Assembly: GCF_001684965.1 (NCBI RefSeq)
Contig: NZ_MAYG01000001.1
Span: forward strand, 992,001-1,056,000
Direction: 5' to 3'
From: Chryseobacterium arthrosphaerae
Lineage (GTDB): Bacteria > Bacteroidota > Bacteroidia > Flavobacteriales > Weeksellaceae
DNA length: 64,000 bases
Shown here in pieces: positions 51,776 through 60,551 of this stretch. The notes under the pieces were generated by a model. That model had not been told where the DNA came from. It did no database searches and worked only from the letters and a program-made list of their open reading frames with translations. Within the stretch, counting starts at the first letter, position 1; every line of letters begins with the position of its first letter. Made by a program: the position numbers and the translations under genes.

Positions 51776-52699
51776 TTAATAAATGTTTACAATGAAATTA
51801 ATGATTTCTTCAAAAGATTCACATTTGTATACTGAGGAATCCTTAGTAATTACCCAAAAACCGTTTTGGAATTCAAAATTAAGGGCAGAAAGGTCTTTTG
51901 AGAAGTTTTTTTGAAGCAAAGAATACAGCATTTCCTTGTGAAACTGCGGGGCAGAGATATGAGGGGGAATAAAGCTCTCATTGATCTGAAACAATGAAGC
52001 GTTCGTAAGTTCATCATGCTGAAGCAAAATATCCTCAACAATTCCGGAATACAGCTTTGAATTTTTTACATACCATATTTTATCCGCAAATTCTTTAGCC
52101 AGACGCCAGTCATGGGAAGAAAACAGGATCAGTTTTTTTTGTTCTTTGGCAAGCTTTCTAAGCGTTTTAAGGATGATCACCTTATTTTTTTCATCGAGGT
52201 GTGTAGTAGGTTCATCCAGGATAATAACAGGAGAATTCTGGGTGATTGCCCTTCCGATAAATGCTTTCTGAAGATTCCCGTCCGAAAGATTTTTCAACAG
52301 CGTATGTCTGTATTGTCCCAGCTCCAGCTCATCAATGATATGACTTACCTCTTCACGGTCTTCCTTTTTAAGTTCAAAATAAAACGGATAGTAGATGTAT
52401 TTTCCCAAAGAAATAAGATCTTCAACCGTATAATGCTGCGGTACCAGCGATTTTGAAAAGACAATGGCAATATTTTCTGCAATTTCCTTTACAGAAAGAT
52501 GTTTTACATTTTTTCCATTGATTAATATTTCGCCCTCCAACAAATGAACCTGATGGAGAATCGATTTGATCAGCGTTGTTTTTCCCACTCCATTATTCCC
52601 GATTAATAAACATACATCACCCAATTTAAGATCTGCATGAGCATTGGAAATTAAAATTGAATTGTAACCGATATTGGCTTGTCTGATCTGTAAATGCAT
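51776..52699 (-). CDS. ABC transporter ATPase, FecE/BtuD type
   Basis: A 307-residue ATPase that would drive import of a siderophore, heme or cobalamin. It has Walker A GNNGVGKTT (34-42), signature LSDGN (about 138) and Walker B VIILDEPTTHLD. It is about 50 residues longer than FecE; the extra C-terminal part (from about residue 220) has no motif I know. The permease gene lies 220 bases upstream on the same strand. No substrate-binding protein gene is nearby, so it must be encoded elsewhere or be replaced. Confidence 0.85.
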   Translation of the reverse strand: MHLQIRQANIGYNSILISNAHADLKLGDVCLLIGNNGVGKTTLIKSILHQVHLLEGEILINGKNVKHLSVKEIAENIAIVFSKSLVPQHYTVEDLISLGKYIYYPFYFELKKEDREEVSHIIDELELGQYRHTLLKNLSDGNLQKAFIGRAITQNSPVIILDEPTTHLDEKNKVIILKTLRKLAKEQKKLILFSSHDWRLAKEFADKIWYVKNSKLYSGIVEDILLQHDELTNASLFQINESFIPPHISAPQFHKEMLYSLLQKNFSKDLSALNFEFQNGFWVITKDSSVYKCESFEEIINFIVNIY

Positions 52700-52754
52700 G
52701 TTTATAAAAATAAGAATTAAAAATAATGATTAAGTCTGTTTTTAACGTTAGTTT

Positions 52755-52773
52755 AGATTCCTACGGAATGACA
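52755..52773. repeat. Short intergenic hairpin AGATTCCTACGGAATGACAC
   Basis: ATTCC and GGAAT pair around TAC. Such short hairpins resemble the REP hairpins at 48138 and 48690 (GCTCCTACGGAGC), sharing the core TCCTACGGA. Confidence 0.4.
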
Positions 52774-52831
52774 CAAAGAGATTTTTTATCCTATTATAAA
52801 TATAGAGAAAGTTATAAAATTATTCTTAAGA

Positions 52832-52856
52832 ATCTGCGCTATCTGCTTAATCTGCG
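52832..52856. repeat. Three ATCTGCG-type units with 9-bp period
   Basis: ATCTGCG at 52832-52838 and 52850-52856 flank ATCTGCT at 52841-52847, period 9 bp. This is the reverse complement of the repeat at 199-223. Confidence 0.65.
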
Positions 52857-52919
52857 GGAAATTTACAATAACGAAGAAAGCAAATAACCTTGCGCCTTAG
52901 CGATTAACGAATAAAACAG

Positions 52920-53891
52920 TTACACCTTATTCTGTTTCAAAAGCATCAGCAAAATCACAGGAATTCCGAATACAGAGCTTATCACATTCAAAGGAATCTG
53001 TGTTTTTTCTGCAATCACAGAGAAAAAAAGCATGATCAGCATTCCCAGAAACATATTAAGAATCCATTGCTGCCATAGTTTAGACGGATTATAGATCAGT
53101 CTGCAGAAATGAGGAACAACAATTCCGATAAACAGGATTGGTCCTAAAAAAGCAGTAATAGAAGCCGAAAGCAGGGTAGAAGCAATAATGATCAGAAACT
53201 TCAGCTGTCTCAGGTTGACGCCCAGGCTTTGTGCGTAGGAAGTCCCCAATGAATTTCCAATAAGCGGTTTGATCGTTTTGAAACAGAAGAATAATCCAAT
53301 CAGGACTAAAGTAAATAATACATAGATCTGGTTTCTGGTCACCATATTATTAGCTCCGAACGACCATAGAATGTAATTTTTAAGGCTTTGATTCTCCGCA
53401 TAAAACTGAAGCAGTGAAACAATAGCTCCCGCAAAAGCAGATACCAGAAATCCGAAAATAATAAGATAGGATTTATCCTGAAACTTATTAGACATCGACA
53501 ACAGCAACAGCATCAGAATAATACTCCCGCCAATGGATGATAAACTTAGAAAACTGTTCTGAAGAAATTCAGGCAGCAAAATATTGTGTGAAAAGAAAAT
53601 ATAAAAAGCTACCGATAAACTGGCTACCGAAGTAATGCCGAGGATATCCGGTCCTGCAAGTGGATTCTGGAAGTATTCCTGCATCAGGAAGCCTGAAGTG
53701 GGAATAGAAATTCCTGCCAGCAGCATAACCAGAACACGGTTGACTCGTATTTCAGCGATCTGGCTTTGGGAAGAATCCAGGAAAAAGTCCTGTATATTTA
53801 AACTAAGAAATCCTGTATTTAGATTAATGACTGCTCCCAGAATGATAGCAATAATTAAAAATAAACACAGGATTTTAAATCTTGTTGACAT
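52920..53891 (-). CDS. ABC transporter permease, FecCD/BtuC type
   Basis: An inner-membrane permease of 323 residues with about nine or ten hydrophobic segments. Typical parts are RVLVMLLAGISIPTSGFLMQ near the N-terminus, NPLAGPDILGITSVASL (the conserved NPLA/PDILG), and FLGPILFIGIVVPHFCRLIY (the coupling region). It would import an iron complex or B12 together with the ATPase at 51776. Its stop is 220 bases upstream of the ATPase start; repeats lie between. Confidence 0.9.
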   Translation of the reverse strand: MSTRFKILCLFLIIAIILGAVINLNTGFLSLNIQDFFLDSSQSQIAEIRVNRVLVMLLAGISIPTSGFLMQEYFQNPLAGPDILGITSVASLSVAFYIFFSHNILLPEFLQNSFLSLSSIGGSIILMLLLLSMSNKFQDKSYLIIFGFLVSAFAGAIVSLLQFYAENQSLKNYILWSFGANNMVTRNQIYVLFTLVLIGLFFCFKTIKPLIGNSLGTSYAQSLGVNLRQLKFLIIIASTLLSASITAFLGPILFIGIVVPHFCRLIYNPSKLWQQWILNMFLGMLIMLFFSVIAEKTQIPLNVISSVFGIPVILLMLLKQNKV

Positions 53892-53915
53892 GTTTCAGAA
53901 AGAGTGCAGTCTGCT

Positions 53916-54476
53916 TTATTTTAAAAACGAATTAATTTTTGAATCCAATACGTCTTCTGTCATCATTCCTAAATATTCATCGGCTTTATCTCCTTTTCTC
54001 ATCAATGTAAAAGGAATAGATCCGCCGTCCCATTGTTTGAAATTATTCGTGAAAAAATCCTGGTTTAGCTTTTGTCCGTCCAGTAAAATGATATTTCCGC
54101 CCAGGTTATTTTCTGTTGCGAAATCCTTAACGGAAGTATTCCATTCTGTTCTTTCATCAAGGTTGACGAAAGTGAATTTCACCGGTTTATCTTTTAATTG
54201 CTCCATTTTATCTTTAAAGCTCGGGATTTCTCTCATGCATGGTCCGCACCAGGTTGCAAAAAAATTTGTTATGTACAGTGTATCATTATTTTTAGCCAGG
54301 TATTTACTCAGGTCTTCGGGAGAAACTTCCACCGGAATATTTGGACGGCTTCCGGTATTTGAGTTTTGCGCTGCTGAAAGACTGTCTGCAGTGGCTGTAC
54401 CTTCAGTTTTTTGTCCGTCTTTTTTACAGCTGTAAAGTGCAGTAATGACTAAAGTGGATAAAATTATCTTCTTCAT
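53916..54476 (-). CDS. TlpA-type thioredoxin lipoprotein
   Basis: A periplasmic thiol-disulfide protein of 186 residues. The lipoprotein signal ends ITALYSC (Cys17). After a polar linker, ITNFFATWCGPCMREIPSFK has the redox CGPC site (Cys77, Cys80). The cis-Pro region is GGSIPFTLM. Such proteins reduce disulfides in envelope or cytochrome maturation. It lies 24 bases upstream of the FecCD-type permease gene on the same strand and may be cotranscribed. It is divergent from the PaaE-like gene with only 33 bases between starts. Confidence 0.88.
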   Translation of the reverse strand: MKKIILSTLVITALYSCKKDGQKTEGTATADSLSAAQNSNTGSRPNIPVEVSPEDLSKYLAKNNDTLYITNFFATWCGPCMREIPSFKDKMEQLKDKPVKFTFVNLDERTEWNTSVKDFATENNLGGNIILLDGQKLNQDFFTNNFKQWDGGSIPFTLMRKGDKADEYLGMMTEDVLDSKINSFLK

Positions 54477-54491
54477 AAATTATTTTTTATC

Positions 54492-54499
54492 TATTTTTG
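54492..54499 (+). promoter_or_regulatory. Putative -7 box of the PaaE-like gene
   Basis: TATTTTTG is a full TAnnTTTG match 10 bases before ATG 54510. A -33 box would lie in the start of the divergent gene; none is clear. Confidence 0.4.
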
Positions 54500-54509
54500 A
54501 ATTGAAGTT

Positions 54510-55634
54510 ATGGAACAACAAATCTACAAAGGGAAACTTATACGGTTTCATCGGTTAAAAATAGCGAAAAAGGAAGAGCTGACCAAAAATACTTTTTCTC
54601 TGGAGTTTGATATTCCTGAGAATTTAAAAGAAAATTTTACATTTGAAGCAGGTCAGTTTGTCAGTGTAAAGTTTCAGTCTCATGGTGAAGATGTTATTAA
54701 TGACTATTCGATGACTTCTGCACCTTATGAGAAAAAAATATCTTTAGGAATAAAAGTAAATTCTCCTGAGGGAGCAACTTCACAGTTGTTTCAGAATTAC
54801 CAGGCTGGAGATGAATTGCTGGTAAGTGAGCCTAACGGAAGATTTACGCTCGTTTCCAAGCCCAGTGAGTTCAGAACTATTGTGGCTTTTGCTGCCGGCA
54901 TCGGAATTACCCCGATCTTAAGCCATTTTAAAAATATCCTTCATAATGAGCACAGAACAAGACTGTTTTTGTTTTTCGGAAATAAAAGCTCAGAAGACCT
55001 GATCTATCGTGATCAATTGGACAGTCTTGCCAGAACCTGTGGTGACAGGCTGCAGATCTTTTATTTTTTCTCACAGGAAAAAACAGCGGATCAGTTTTTC
55101 TATGGCAGGCTGGATGAAAAAAAACTTAATCTTATTATCAACCAGATCCTGCACCTGGACGATACAGATGAAGAGTCTACCATCTGGGACGCTGTGGATG
55201 AAGTGCTGATCTGCGGAAAAGGAGAAATGATCAGGACCCTGGCTAATGCCTGCTATCACCATGGAATTCCGAAAAAAAATATTCATTTTGAACTTTTTGA
55301 AGAATTCAATGATGATATTTATCCTGTAGAAAAAGAATTTCCTCTTATTAAAAATATAGAAGTGGAATTTACCATGTTGGGAAAAAATTATACCACCCAT
55401 CTTCCTGATAATAAAGATAAAATTCTTCAACAGCTTCTGTTACAGAAATTTCCTGTTCCTTATTCCTGCAAATCCGGAATTTGCGGAAGTTGTGAATGTG
55501 CTCTGGAAGAAGGAGAAGTGGAACTGCTGGAAAATGAATACCTTACGGAAAAAGAAGAACAGCAGGGGCATATACTTGCCTGCATGTCAATTGTGAAAAG
55601 TAAAAAAATAAAGCTTAACTTTGATCTTAGTTGA
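54510..55634 (+). CDS. PaaE-like ferredoxin-NADP reductase with 2Fe-2S domain
   Basis: An electron-transfer flavoprotein of 374 residues. The FAD domain has INDYSMTSAP (RxYS-like), the NADP domain AFAAGIGITPI and LICGKGEMI. The C-terminal ferredoxin domain has the plant-type 2Fe-2S motif YSCKSGICGSCEC plus a distal Cys in ACMS. The layout matches PaaE, the reductase of phenylacetyl-CoA epoxidase, but no paaABCD genes are near, so it may serve another oxygenase or desaturase. It overlaps the SanA-like gene by four bases. Confidence 0.88.
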   Translation: MEQQIYKGKLIRFHRLKIAKKEELTKNTFSLEFDIPENLKENFTFEAGQFVSVKFQSHGEDVINDYSMTSAPYEKKISLGIKVNSPEGATSQLFQNYQAGDELLVSEPNGRFTLVSKPSEFRTIVAFAAGIGITPILSHFKNILHNEHRTRLFLFFGNKSSEDLIYRDQLDSLARTCGDRLQIFYFFSQEKTADQFFYGRLDEKKLNLIINQILHLDDTDEESTIWDAVDEVLICGKGEMIRTLANACYHHGIPKKNIHFELFEEFNDDIYPVEKEFPLIKNIEVEFTMLGKNYTTHLPDNKDKILQQLLLQKFPVPYSCKSGICGSCECALEEGEVELLENEYLTEKEEQQGHILACMSIVKSKKIKLNFDLS

Positions 55635-56248
55635 GAATTATTAGAAACATATTCAATTTAGGTTTTATATCATTAGAGTTGGGAATTCTGATGATATGTT
55701 TTTGTAATGTCTGGGTTTTCGGGCTTACAAATGGACGTACCTATACCAAAATATCCAAGATTCCGCCAAGGGAAATTGCACTGGTTCTCGGAACTTCCCC
55801 TAAAATGAGATCCGGACTTTCCAATCCTTATTTTACCAAAAGAATGGATGCCGCAGCTCTTCTTTACCATCATGGTAAGATCAAAAAGATCATTGTAAGC
55901 GGCGAAAAAAGCAAAGGGTATAACGAACCTGCTGCCATGAAAAACTATCTGGTGTATCAGGAAGGGGTTCCCGGAGATATCATTATAGAAGATCCTAAAG
56001 GCTTTAATACCTATAAAAGTATTCTTCGCTGTAAAGATGTCTATAAAAAGAAAAATGTCATTATTGTGTCCCAGGGATTCCATAATCTCCGTGCCCTGTT
56101 TTTTGCAAGAAACAATGATATGAATGCCTTGGGGTTTGATGCCCAGGATGTAACCAAACCTGAAAGTTTCTACAGAAACCAGACGAGGGAAATCCTCGCC
56201 CGGGTGATTGCTGTAGTATATTTTATTCTGGGTATTTCTCCGGATTAG
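55631..56248 (+). CDS. SanA/ElyC-like DUF218 membrane protein
   Basis: A 205-residue protein with one N-terminal membrane helix (about 8-30). The DUF218 domain follows, with ALVLGTSPKMRSG, ALLYHHGKIKKIIVSGEKSK, and the conserved EDPKGFNTYKSILRCKDVYK with VSQGFHNLRALF. SanA-type proteins help keep the envelope as a barrier to vancomycin-size compounds. The start is TTG 55631, overlapping the preceding stop (TTGA); no ATG fits the membrane helix. It converges with tamL and overlaps its end by four bases. Confidence 0.83.
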   Translation: MRIIRNIFNLGFISLELGILMICFCNVWVFGLTNGRTYTKISKIPPREIALVLGTSPKMRSGLSNPYFTKRMDAAALLYHHGKIKKIIVSGEKSKGYNEPAAMKNYLVYQEGVPGDIIIEDPKGFNTYKSILRCKDVYKKKNVIIVSQGFHNLRALFFARNNDMNALGFDAQDVTKPESFYRNQTREILARVIAVVYFILGISPD

Positions 56249-58845
56249 AAAGGATATCCGAAAGCTATATTAAGAGTAGGCTTGAACGGCTGGAAGTTTT
56301 TAAATCTCCATCGGTCGCCTTGCGGTTTATTAGGATCATAGATTTTATAAGCAAAGTCTAATCTGAGCGTGATATAAGCTACATTCACCCTCAATCCGAA
56401 TCCACTACCAATACCCATCTGACCCAGGAATTTATTAAATTTAAACTGATCATTATGGGCATCTTCATGATTACGAAGGCTCCAGGTATTTCCGATATCC
56501 GTAAATAAAGCCCCTTCGTACATATTGTTAAAAGGAATCCGGTATTCTATGTTGGTTGTCAGTTTTACGTCATTTGTCATGTAAGTACGTACTCTTTCAT
56601 CTACCTGAGACTCTGCAGGTCCCAATCCACCGAATGCTACCCATGCTCTGATATCATTGGATCCTCCGTTGAAATAGGATTTGATGATAGGCATATCCCT
56701 GGAATTTCCGTAAGGTACACCTACCCCGATAAACTGGCGGAGAACTAAAGTCTGATTTCCATTGAATTTGAAATATTTTCTTGCATCCACATCAAATTTC
56801 ACAAATTGCGCATAAGGTATTCCAAAGATGGTCTTTTGTGGTCCGGAAACCACTCCGCCGTCATTACTTTTTTTGTTGAATAAACTTAAAGCATTTCCGG
56901 CAAGCTCTACTTTTCCGTTAAAATAAAAGGCATTGGGATAATCTTTTTTACCGATTTCGCTATATACGAAGTTATAGATCATTGAAGAGATCAGGACATC
57001 TTCCGTCTGTCTTTCTTTGTTGATAAGACTCCCTCTGAATGTAGTCAATAGGTCAAGACCCTGCTGGTCAAGCCCTGCCTGATAGGCTTTATCATTTAGA
57101 ATTCTCTCAGAAACCTCATCTATCGTATGCTGTCCGGCGATAAATTCCTGTCCGTATGTAGGATATTCATTAAAATAACTGGCAAAAGTGGCATCTTTTA
57201 CAACTCCGTCGTTGACGAAATAATCATAATATGCATTTTTGTTTTTAGTAAGACTGACCTGTGTATTGAATAGTGTTAGCTTATGATAGATCTGATCATT
57301 CACATTAAACTGGTAATTCAGTCCGGCATTGAAGTTGACCCTTCCCAGACCTATATTAGTCTGTATCGAAGACCCCAGAAGGATAGACGAAGTAGGGGTG
57401 TATCTTTTCGGGATAAATTTGTAATAGTTGAAAGGCAATAATAATCTCGGGAAATTAAGTGATACCTGAGCAGCAATTTCATAAGCCAGAGCCCTTTTGC
57501 TGATATCTTCAGTACTTCTTATAGATCCGAATGTTCCGGAAAGACTGGTAGAAAGGTTTTCTGCCCCCCCGAAAACATTTCTGGTGGTAAGGTCTACAGA
57601 AGGAGATATCCCCAGATTGAGTATCTGGGAGTAATTGACGTCGGTTCCTACTTTAAGCTCATATTTCGGAAGCGGTTTCAGAACATACAGAACATCCACA
57701 ATACTGTCATTGGGAGCAGATATTCCTCCTTGTCTCAGGGAGTCTCTTGCTTTTACAATGCTGAAGTTGTTCATGGCCAGGATATTCCTTTTCGTCACAT
57801 CCAGTTTAGACTGGTCAAATACCTTTTTGCTGTCCGGGATGATAGCCCTCCAGATCGATGAAAGTTTGTATTTATTATTCATCGTATGGAACCGTATTCT
57901 CCTTAAACTGTCTTTTTTTGTATTTTTAGGATAGTCACCGGTCTCATCCACAATGGCAACATCTATATTTCCGAATGTTGAGATTTTATATGGAGTATCT
58001 AATGAATCTTTGTGTATTTCCAGGGTAAGAGGAATATTTTTTCTGCTTTTCAGGGAATCAGCAACAAAATACACTTCATCATTAAGGTTGTTAAATTTGT
58101 AAAACCCAAACTCCCGCATCAGATCCGTAATTCTCGTTACTTCTTTTTCAAGTACCGTCTGATCAAGAACCTGTCCTGAACGTACAAGGCTTCTGTTGAG
58201 ATTATAAGTATAATACCCTTTGATCCCCTGGTCGGGAATATTGTAATAATAATCCTTAATACGGGTAGGGTCATTATGCTTGATGAAATAATTGACCGCA
58301 GCCTTTTTGGATGAAGAATCCAGGTTTTGTTTAAATTTTACATCCGCATCCCAATATCCCCTGTACGTAAGTCTTTTCTTTACAGATTCTGCACTTTTTT
58401 CTGTTTTTCCCTGATCCAGAATGACCGGAGGAGTTCCCCAGCTGTGCAGCAGACGGTCGAAAAACAGACTTTTCCCTACACTGCTTTTCATATTATACTT
58501 AACGAATAATGAATCCCTCAGCTTTTGATTCCTCATTTCACGGGGGTAGGTCATATATTCATTCAGGATCGTGTCATATTTCGGGTCTGCCATATTGTAA
58601 AGAGCAAGACTCAGCGGCATAAATAGAAACTGCTTCTTATTGGGTTTTTGCTGTATATAATCTTTCAGTTCCTCGTCGAAAAACTCTTTCTTATCTTCGA
58701 ATTCAAAAGTGTTCTTGGTAAGCAGATATTCGCCGTCAGGAACTTTTTTTGTCGTACTACAAGCATAAAGGAGACCAACAAATGTTGCAAATGAGATAAT
58801 TTTATAATATTTTTGAGGAGAATTCTTATAATGCTTACAGCTCAT
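56245..58845 (-). CDS. tamL: TamL, outer membrane BamA-family lipoprotein
   Basis: An Omp85-type protein of 866 residues with a lipoprotein signal (FATFVGLLYAC, Cys29), the Bacteroidota form of TamA. The N-terminal part has POTRA-like segments (KRLTYRGYWDADVKFKQNLD). The C-terminal half is a beta barrel with the Omp85 features RAWVAFGGLG, IPFNNMYEGALFTDIGN and the end LNIAFGYPF. TamL works with TamB in outer-membrane assembly. Its ATG overlaps the start of the divergent SpoU gene by 15 bases, an odd arrangement. Confidence 0.87.
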   Translation of the reverse strand: MSCKHYKNSPQKYYKIISFATFVGLLYACSTTKKVPDGEYLLTKNTFEFEDKKEFFDEELKDYIQQKPNKKQFLFMPLSLALYNMADPKYDTILNEYMTYPREMRNQKLRDSLFVKYNMKSSVGKSLFFDRLLHSWGTPPVILDQGKTEKSAESVKKRLTYRGYWDADVKFKQNLDSSSKKAAVNYFIKHNDPTRIKDYYYNIPDQGIKGYYTYNLNRSLVRSGQVLDQTVLEKEVTRITDLMREFGFYKFNNLNDEVYFVADSLKSRKNIPLTLEIHKDSLDTPYKISTFGNIDVAIVDETGDYPKNTKKDSLRRIRFHTMNNKYKLSSIWRAIIPDSKKVFDQSKLDVTKRNILAMNNFSIVKARDSLRQGGISAPNDSIVDVLYVLKPLPKYELKVGTDVNYSQILNLGISPSVDLTTRNVFGGAENLSTSLSGTFGSIRSTEDISKRALAYEIAAQVSLNFPRLLLPFNYYKFIPKRYTPTSSILLGSSIQTNIGLGRVNFNAGLNYQFNVNDQIYHKLTLFNTQVSLTKNKNAYYDYFVNDGVVKDATFASYFNEYPTYGQEFIAGQHTIDEVSERILNDKAYQAGLDQQGLDLLTTFRGSLINKERQTEDVLISSMIYNFVYSEIGKKDYPNAFYFNGKVELAGNALSLFNKKSNDGGVVSGPQKTIFGIPYAQFVKFDVDARKYFKFNGNQTLVLRQFIGVGVPYGNSRDMPIIKSYFNGGSNDIRAWVAFGGLGPAESQVDERVRTYMTNDVKLTTNIEYRIPFNNMYEGALFTDIGNTWSLRNHEDAHNDQFKFNKFLGQMGIGSGFGLRVNVAYITLRLDFAYKIYDPNKPQGDRWRFKNFQPFKPTLNIAFGYPF
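58783..58815 (+). promoter_or_regulatory. Promoter of the SpoU methyltransferase gene
   Basis: TGTTG (58783-58787), then 20 bases, then TATTTTTG (58808-58815), full -7 match, 15 bases before ATG 58831. It lies inside the tamL signal peptide region. Confidence 0.6.
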
Positions 58846-59556
58846 ACAATAAAAGTTTTACAATCTTTAGATAAAAAGAAGTTCAGACAAAAATACAATT
58901 TGTTTTTGGTTGAAGGTAATAAAATCATTTGTGAACTTTTCAATTCTAACTTTAAAGTTAAAGAAATATTATCAACCGATCCACAAAAATTGGACCGTAC
59001 TGATATCCCCGTGACCCATATCTCTGAAAATGAGTTAAAAAAAATCAGTTTTCTTAAAACCCCTAAAGATTCTGTTGCCGTGTGTTATCTGGCAGAAGAA
59101 AAAAGGATGGCTGATAAAAACATACAGCTTGTTTTGGACGGAATCCAGGATCCGGGAAATCTGGGAACAATTATCCGTCTGGCAGACTGGTTCGGAATAG
59201 AACAGATCATCTGCAGTGAAGATACGGTAGACGTTTACAATCCGAAAGTCATCCAGGCCAGTATGGGATCTTTCACCAGGGTGAATGTGGTGTATACTGA
59301 TATTGTGAAATATCTTTCTGAAACGGAAAATGTAAATATCGGGACGGATATGGAAGGGGAAAACCTCTATACATTTGAAAGACCTGAAAAAATCAACCTG
59401 ATTTTAGGAAATGAAGGGAACGGAATGAGACCTGAGACAGAAAAGCTTCTGCAAAAATGCATCACCATTCCAAGGTTTGGAAAATCCCAGTCTACAGAAA
59501 GCCTGAATGTTTCAATGGCTGCAGGGATTATTTTAGGACAGTTGTTTTCAAAATAG
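58831..59556 (+). CDS. SpoU (TrmH) family RNA 2'-O-methyltransferase
   Basis: A knotted methyltransferase of 241 residues. The N-terminal substrate domain (KKKFRQKYNLFLVEGNKII) is followed by the SpoU domain: QDPGNLGTIIRLADWFG (motif 1), NLILGNEGNGMRPE (motif 2) and PRFGKSQSTESLNVSMAAGI (motif 3). These are the three TrmH motifs. It methylates rRNA or tRNA. I start at ATG 58831, preceded by GAGGAG; an in-frame ATG at 58813 lies inside the promoter. Confidence 0.92.
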   Translation: MLTAHTIKVLQSLDKKKFRQKYNLFLVEGNKIICELFNSNFKVKEILSTDPQKLDRTDIPVTHISENELKKISFLKTPKDSVAVCYLAEEKRMADKNIQLVLDGIQDPGNLGTIIRLADWFGIEQIICSEDTVDVYNPKVIQASMGSFTRVNVVYTDIVKYLSETENVNIGTDMEGENLYTFERPEKINLILGNEGNGMRPETEKLLQKCITIPRFGKSQSTESLNVSMAAGIILGQLFSK

Positions 59557-59562
59557 AAATCA

Positions 59563-59650
59563 GAAGTTAGATATTAGAGGCCAGAAATTTTAGTAAAATA
59601 TAAAGTAAGGATATTTTGACTTTCATCACTAATTTCTAATATCTAACTTC
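59563..59650. repeat. Inverted repeat between convergent genes
   Basis: GAAGTTAGATATTAGA (59563-59578) and TCTAATATCTAACTTC (59635-59650) are perfect complements, 16 bp. It is probably a small repeat element that could act as a two-way terminator. Confidence 0.6.
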
Positions 59651-59656
59651 TAACCT

Positions 59657-60157
59657 CTAAATAAGCTGTTCCATACTGGAGACACTTTTATTTTTCTGAT
59701 AGACTTCCATTTTCTTTCTGACATATTTCAGTGCAATGGGAGCAAGATAGATCAGGGCAGCACCAATCAGTTTTTTCTTCCAGTTGGAGCTTTTCATATT
59801 CTTTTTGGCATAGTTTCCTACAATGGCTGTTACCCCAAGTTTGACAAGGCTGTCTGTGATATTGGAACCTTTGAACGCTGAACTGGCAAGTCCTACAGCT
59901 GTATTTTTACTGATCAGCAGGTCTTTTACTTCTGAAGTAAGCTGCCTGGCAATGACATCTTTTCTCAGAACTACTTTTTCATCACCGTCTTCATCTACTT
60001 TTTCCTGCAGATACTGATCACTCAGTCCGTTGGTAAAGGCACTTAAACTTTCTTTTGTATTTTTGAAGGTAAGAAGGTTTTCAAGATCACTGATCTCACC
60101 CTGGAGCAGTTTTTTCTTTCTTCTTAATTCTTCTATGCTTTCGTATTTTCTGCCCAT
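59657..60157 (-). CDS. Hypothetical protein of the holin/YtxH-like cluster
   Basis: A 166-residue protein. A charged coiled coil (ESIEELRRKKKLLQGEISDL) is followed by a polar middle and a C-terminal amphipathic or membrane region with LIGAALIYLAPIALKYVRKK. I recognise no named family. Its gene lies 3 bases downstream of the holin-like gene, on the same strand, so both are cotranscribed. Together with YtxH these small envelope proteins often occur as a stress-linked cluster. Confidence 0.65.
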   Translation of the reverse strand: MGRKYESIEELRRKKKLLQGEISDLENLLTFKNTKESLSAFTNGLSDQYLQEKVDEDGDEKVVLRKDVIARQLTSEVKDLLISKNTAVGLASSAFKGSNITDSLVKLGVTAIVGNYAKKNMKSSNWKKKLIGAALIYLAPIALKYVRKKMEVYQKNKSVSSMEQLI

Positions 60158-60160
60158 AGT

Positions 60161-60469
60161 TTAGTGATTTAAAAATTTAATAACCTGATCTGCAACAGTA
60201 TTCACGATCTTTGTTTTGAAGGCAACAACAAACGCCATTACCAGCGCATAAAATGCAGCAACAATTAAGAATCCATAGGAATAATTATCCAGCGCTTTTC
60301 CGATAAGGAAAGCGATTCCAAAGTTAAAAAGGATAATAAAAAAAGCAAAAGCAACAAGCAGTACTACAAAGTAGGTAATGAGCCCGGCAGAAAGAGAAGA
60401 CTTTTCTGTAGCTTCTATTTTCAGAAGATCTATTCTCTTTGAGGCGTATTCTTTAATAGTTTCTATCAT
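60161..60469 (-). CDS. Phage holin family-like small membrane protein
   Basis: A protein of 102 residues with two membrane helices (about 29-56 and 64-86: LITYFVVLLVAFAFFIILF, YGFLIVAAFYALVMAFVVAF). The N-terminal charged helix YASKRIDLLKIEATEKSS is typical of the PF07332/DUF1469-like holin superfamily found in chromosomal, non-phage clusters. A lytic role is not implied. It is separated from ytxH by a terminator. Confidence 0.78.
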   Translation of the reverse strand: MIETIKEYASKRIDLLKIEATEKSSLSAGLITYFVVLLVAFAFFIILFNFGIAFLIGKALDNYSYGFLIVAAFYALVMAFVVAFKTKIVNTVADQVIKFLNH

Positions 60470-60486
60470 TGTTTTTTTTTAAAGTT

Positions 60487-60520
60487 ACAAAAAAAGGAAC
60501 TTTCGCACAAAAGTTCCTTT
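60487..60520 (-). terminator. Terminator between the YtxH and holin-like genes
   Basis: AAAGGAACTTT (60493-60503) pairs with AAAGTTCCTTT (60510-60520). A seven-T run follows on the minus strand, so most YtxH transcripts should end here. Confidence 0.8.
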
Positions 60521-60551
60521 CCGTAATTTACTTGAAAAGATAAATTACTTA

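Noticed and set aside
58813..58830. Upstream ATG for the SpoU gene
   Set aside because: It overlaps the -7 box TATTTTTG at 58808-58815, while ATG 58831 has GAGGAG before it.
60161..60469. Prophage lysis gene
   Set aside because: The holin-like protein sits in a chromosomal YtxH-type cluster with no other phage genes.
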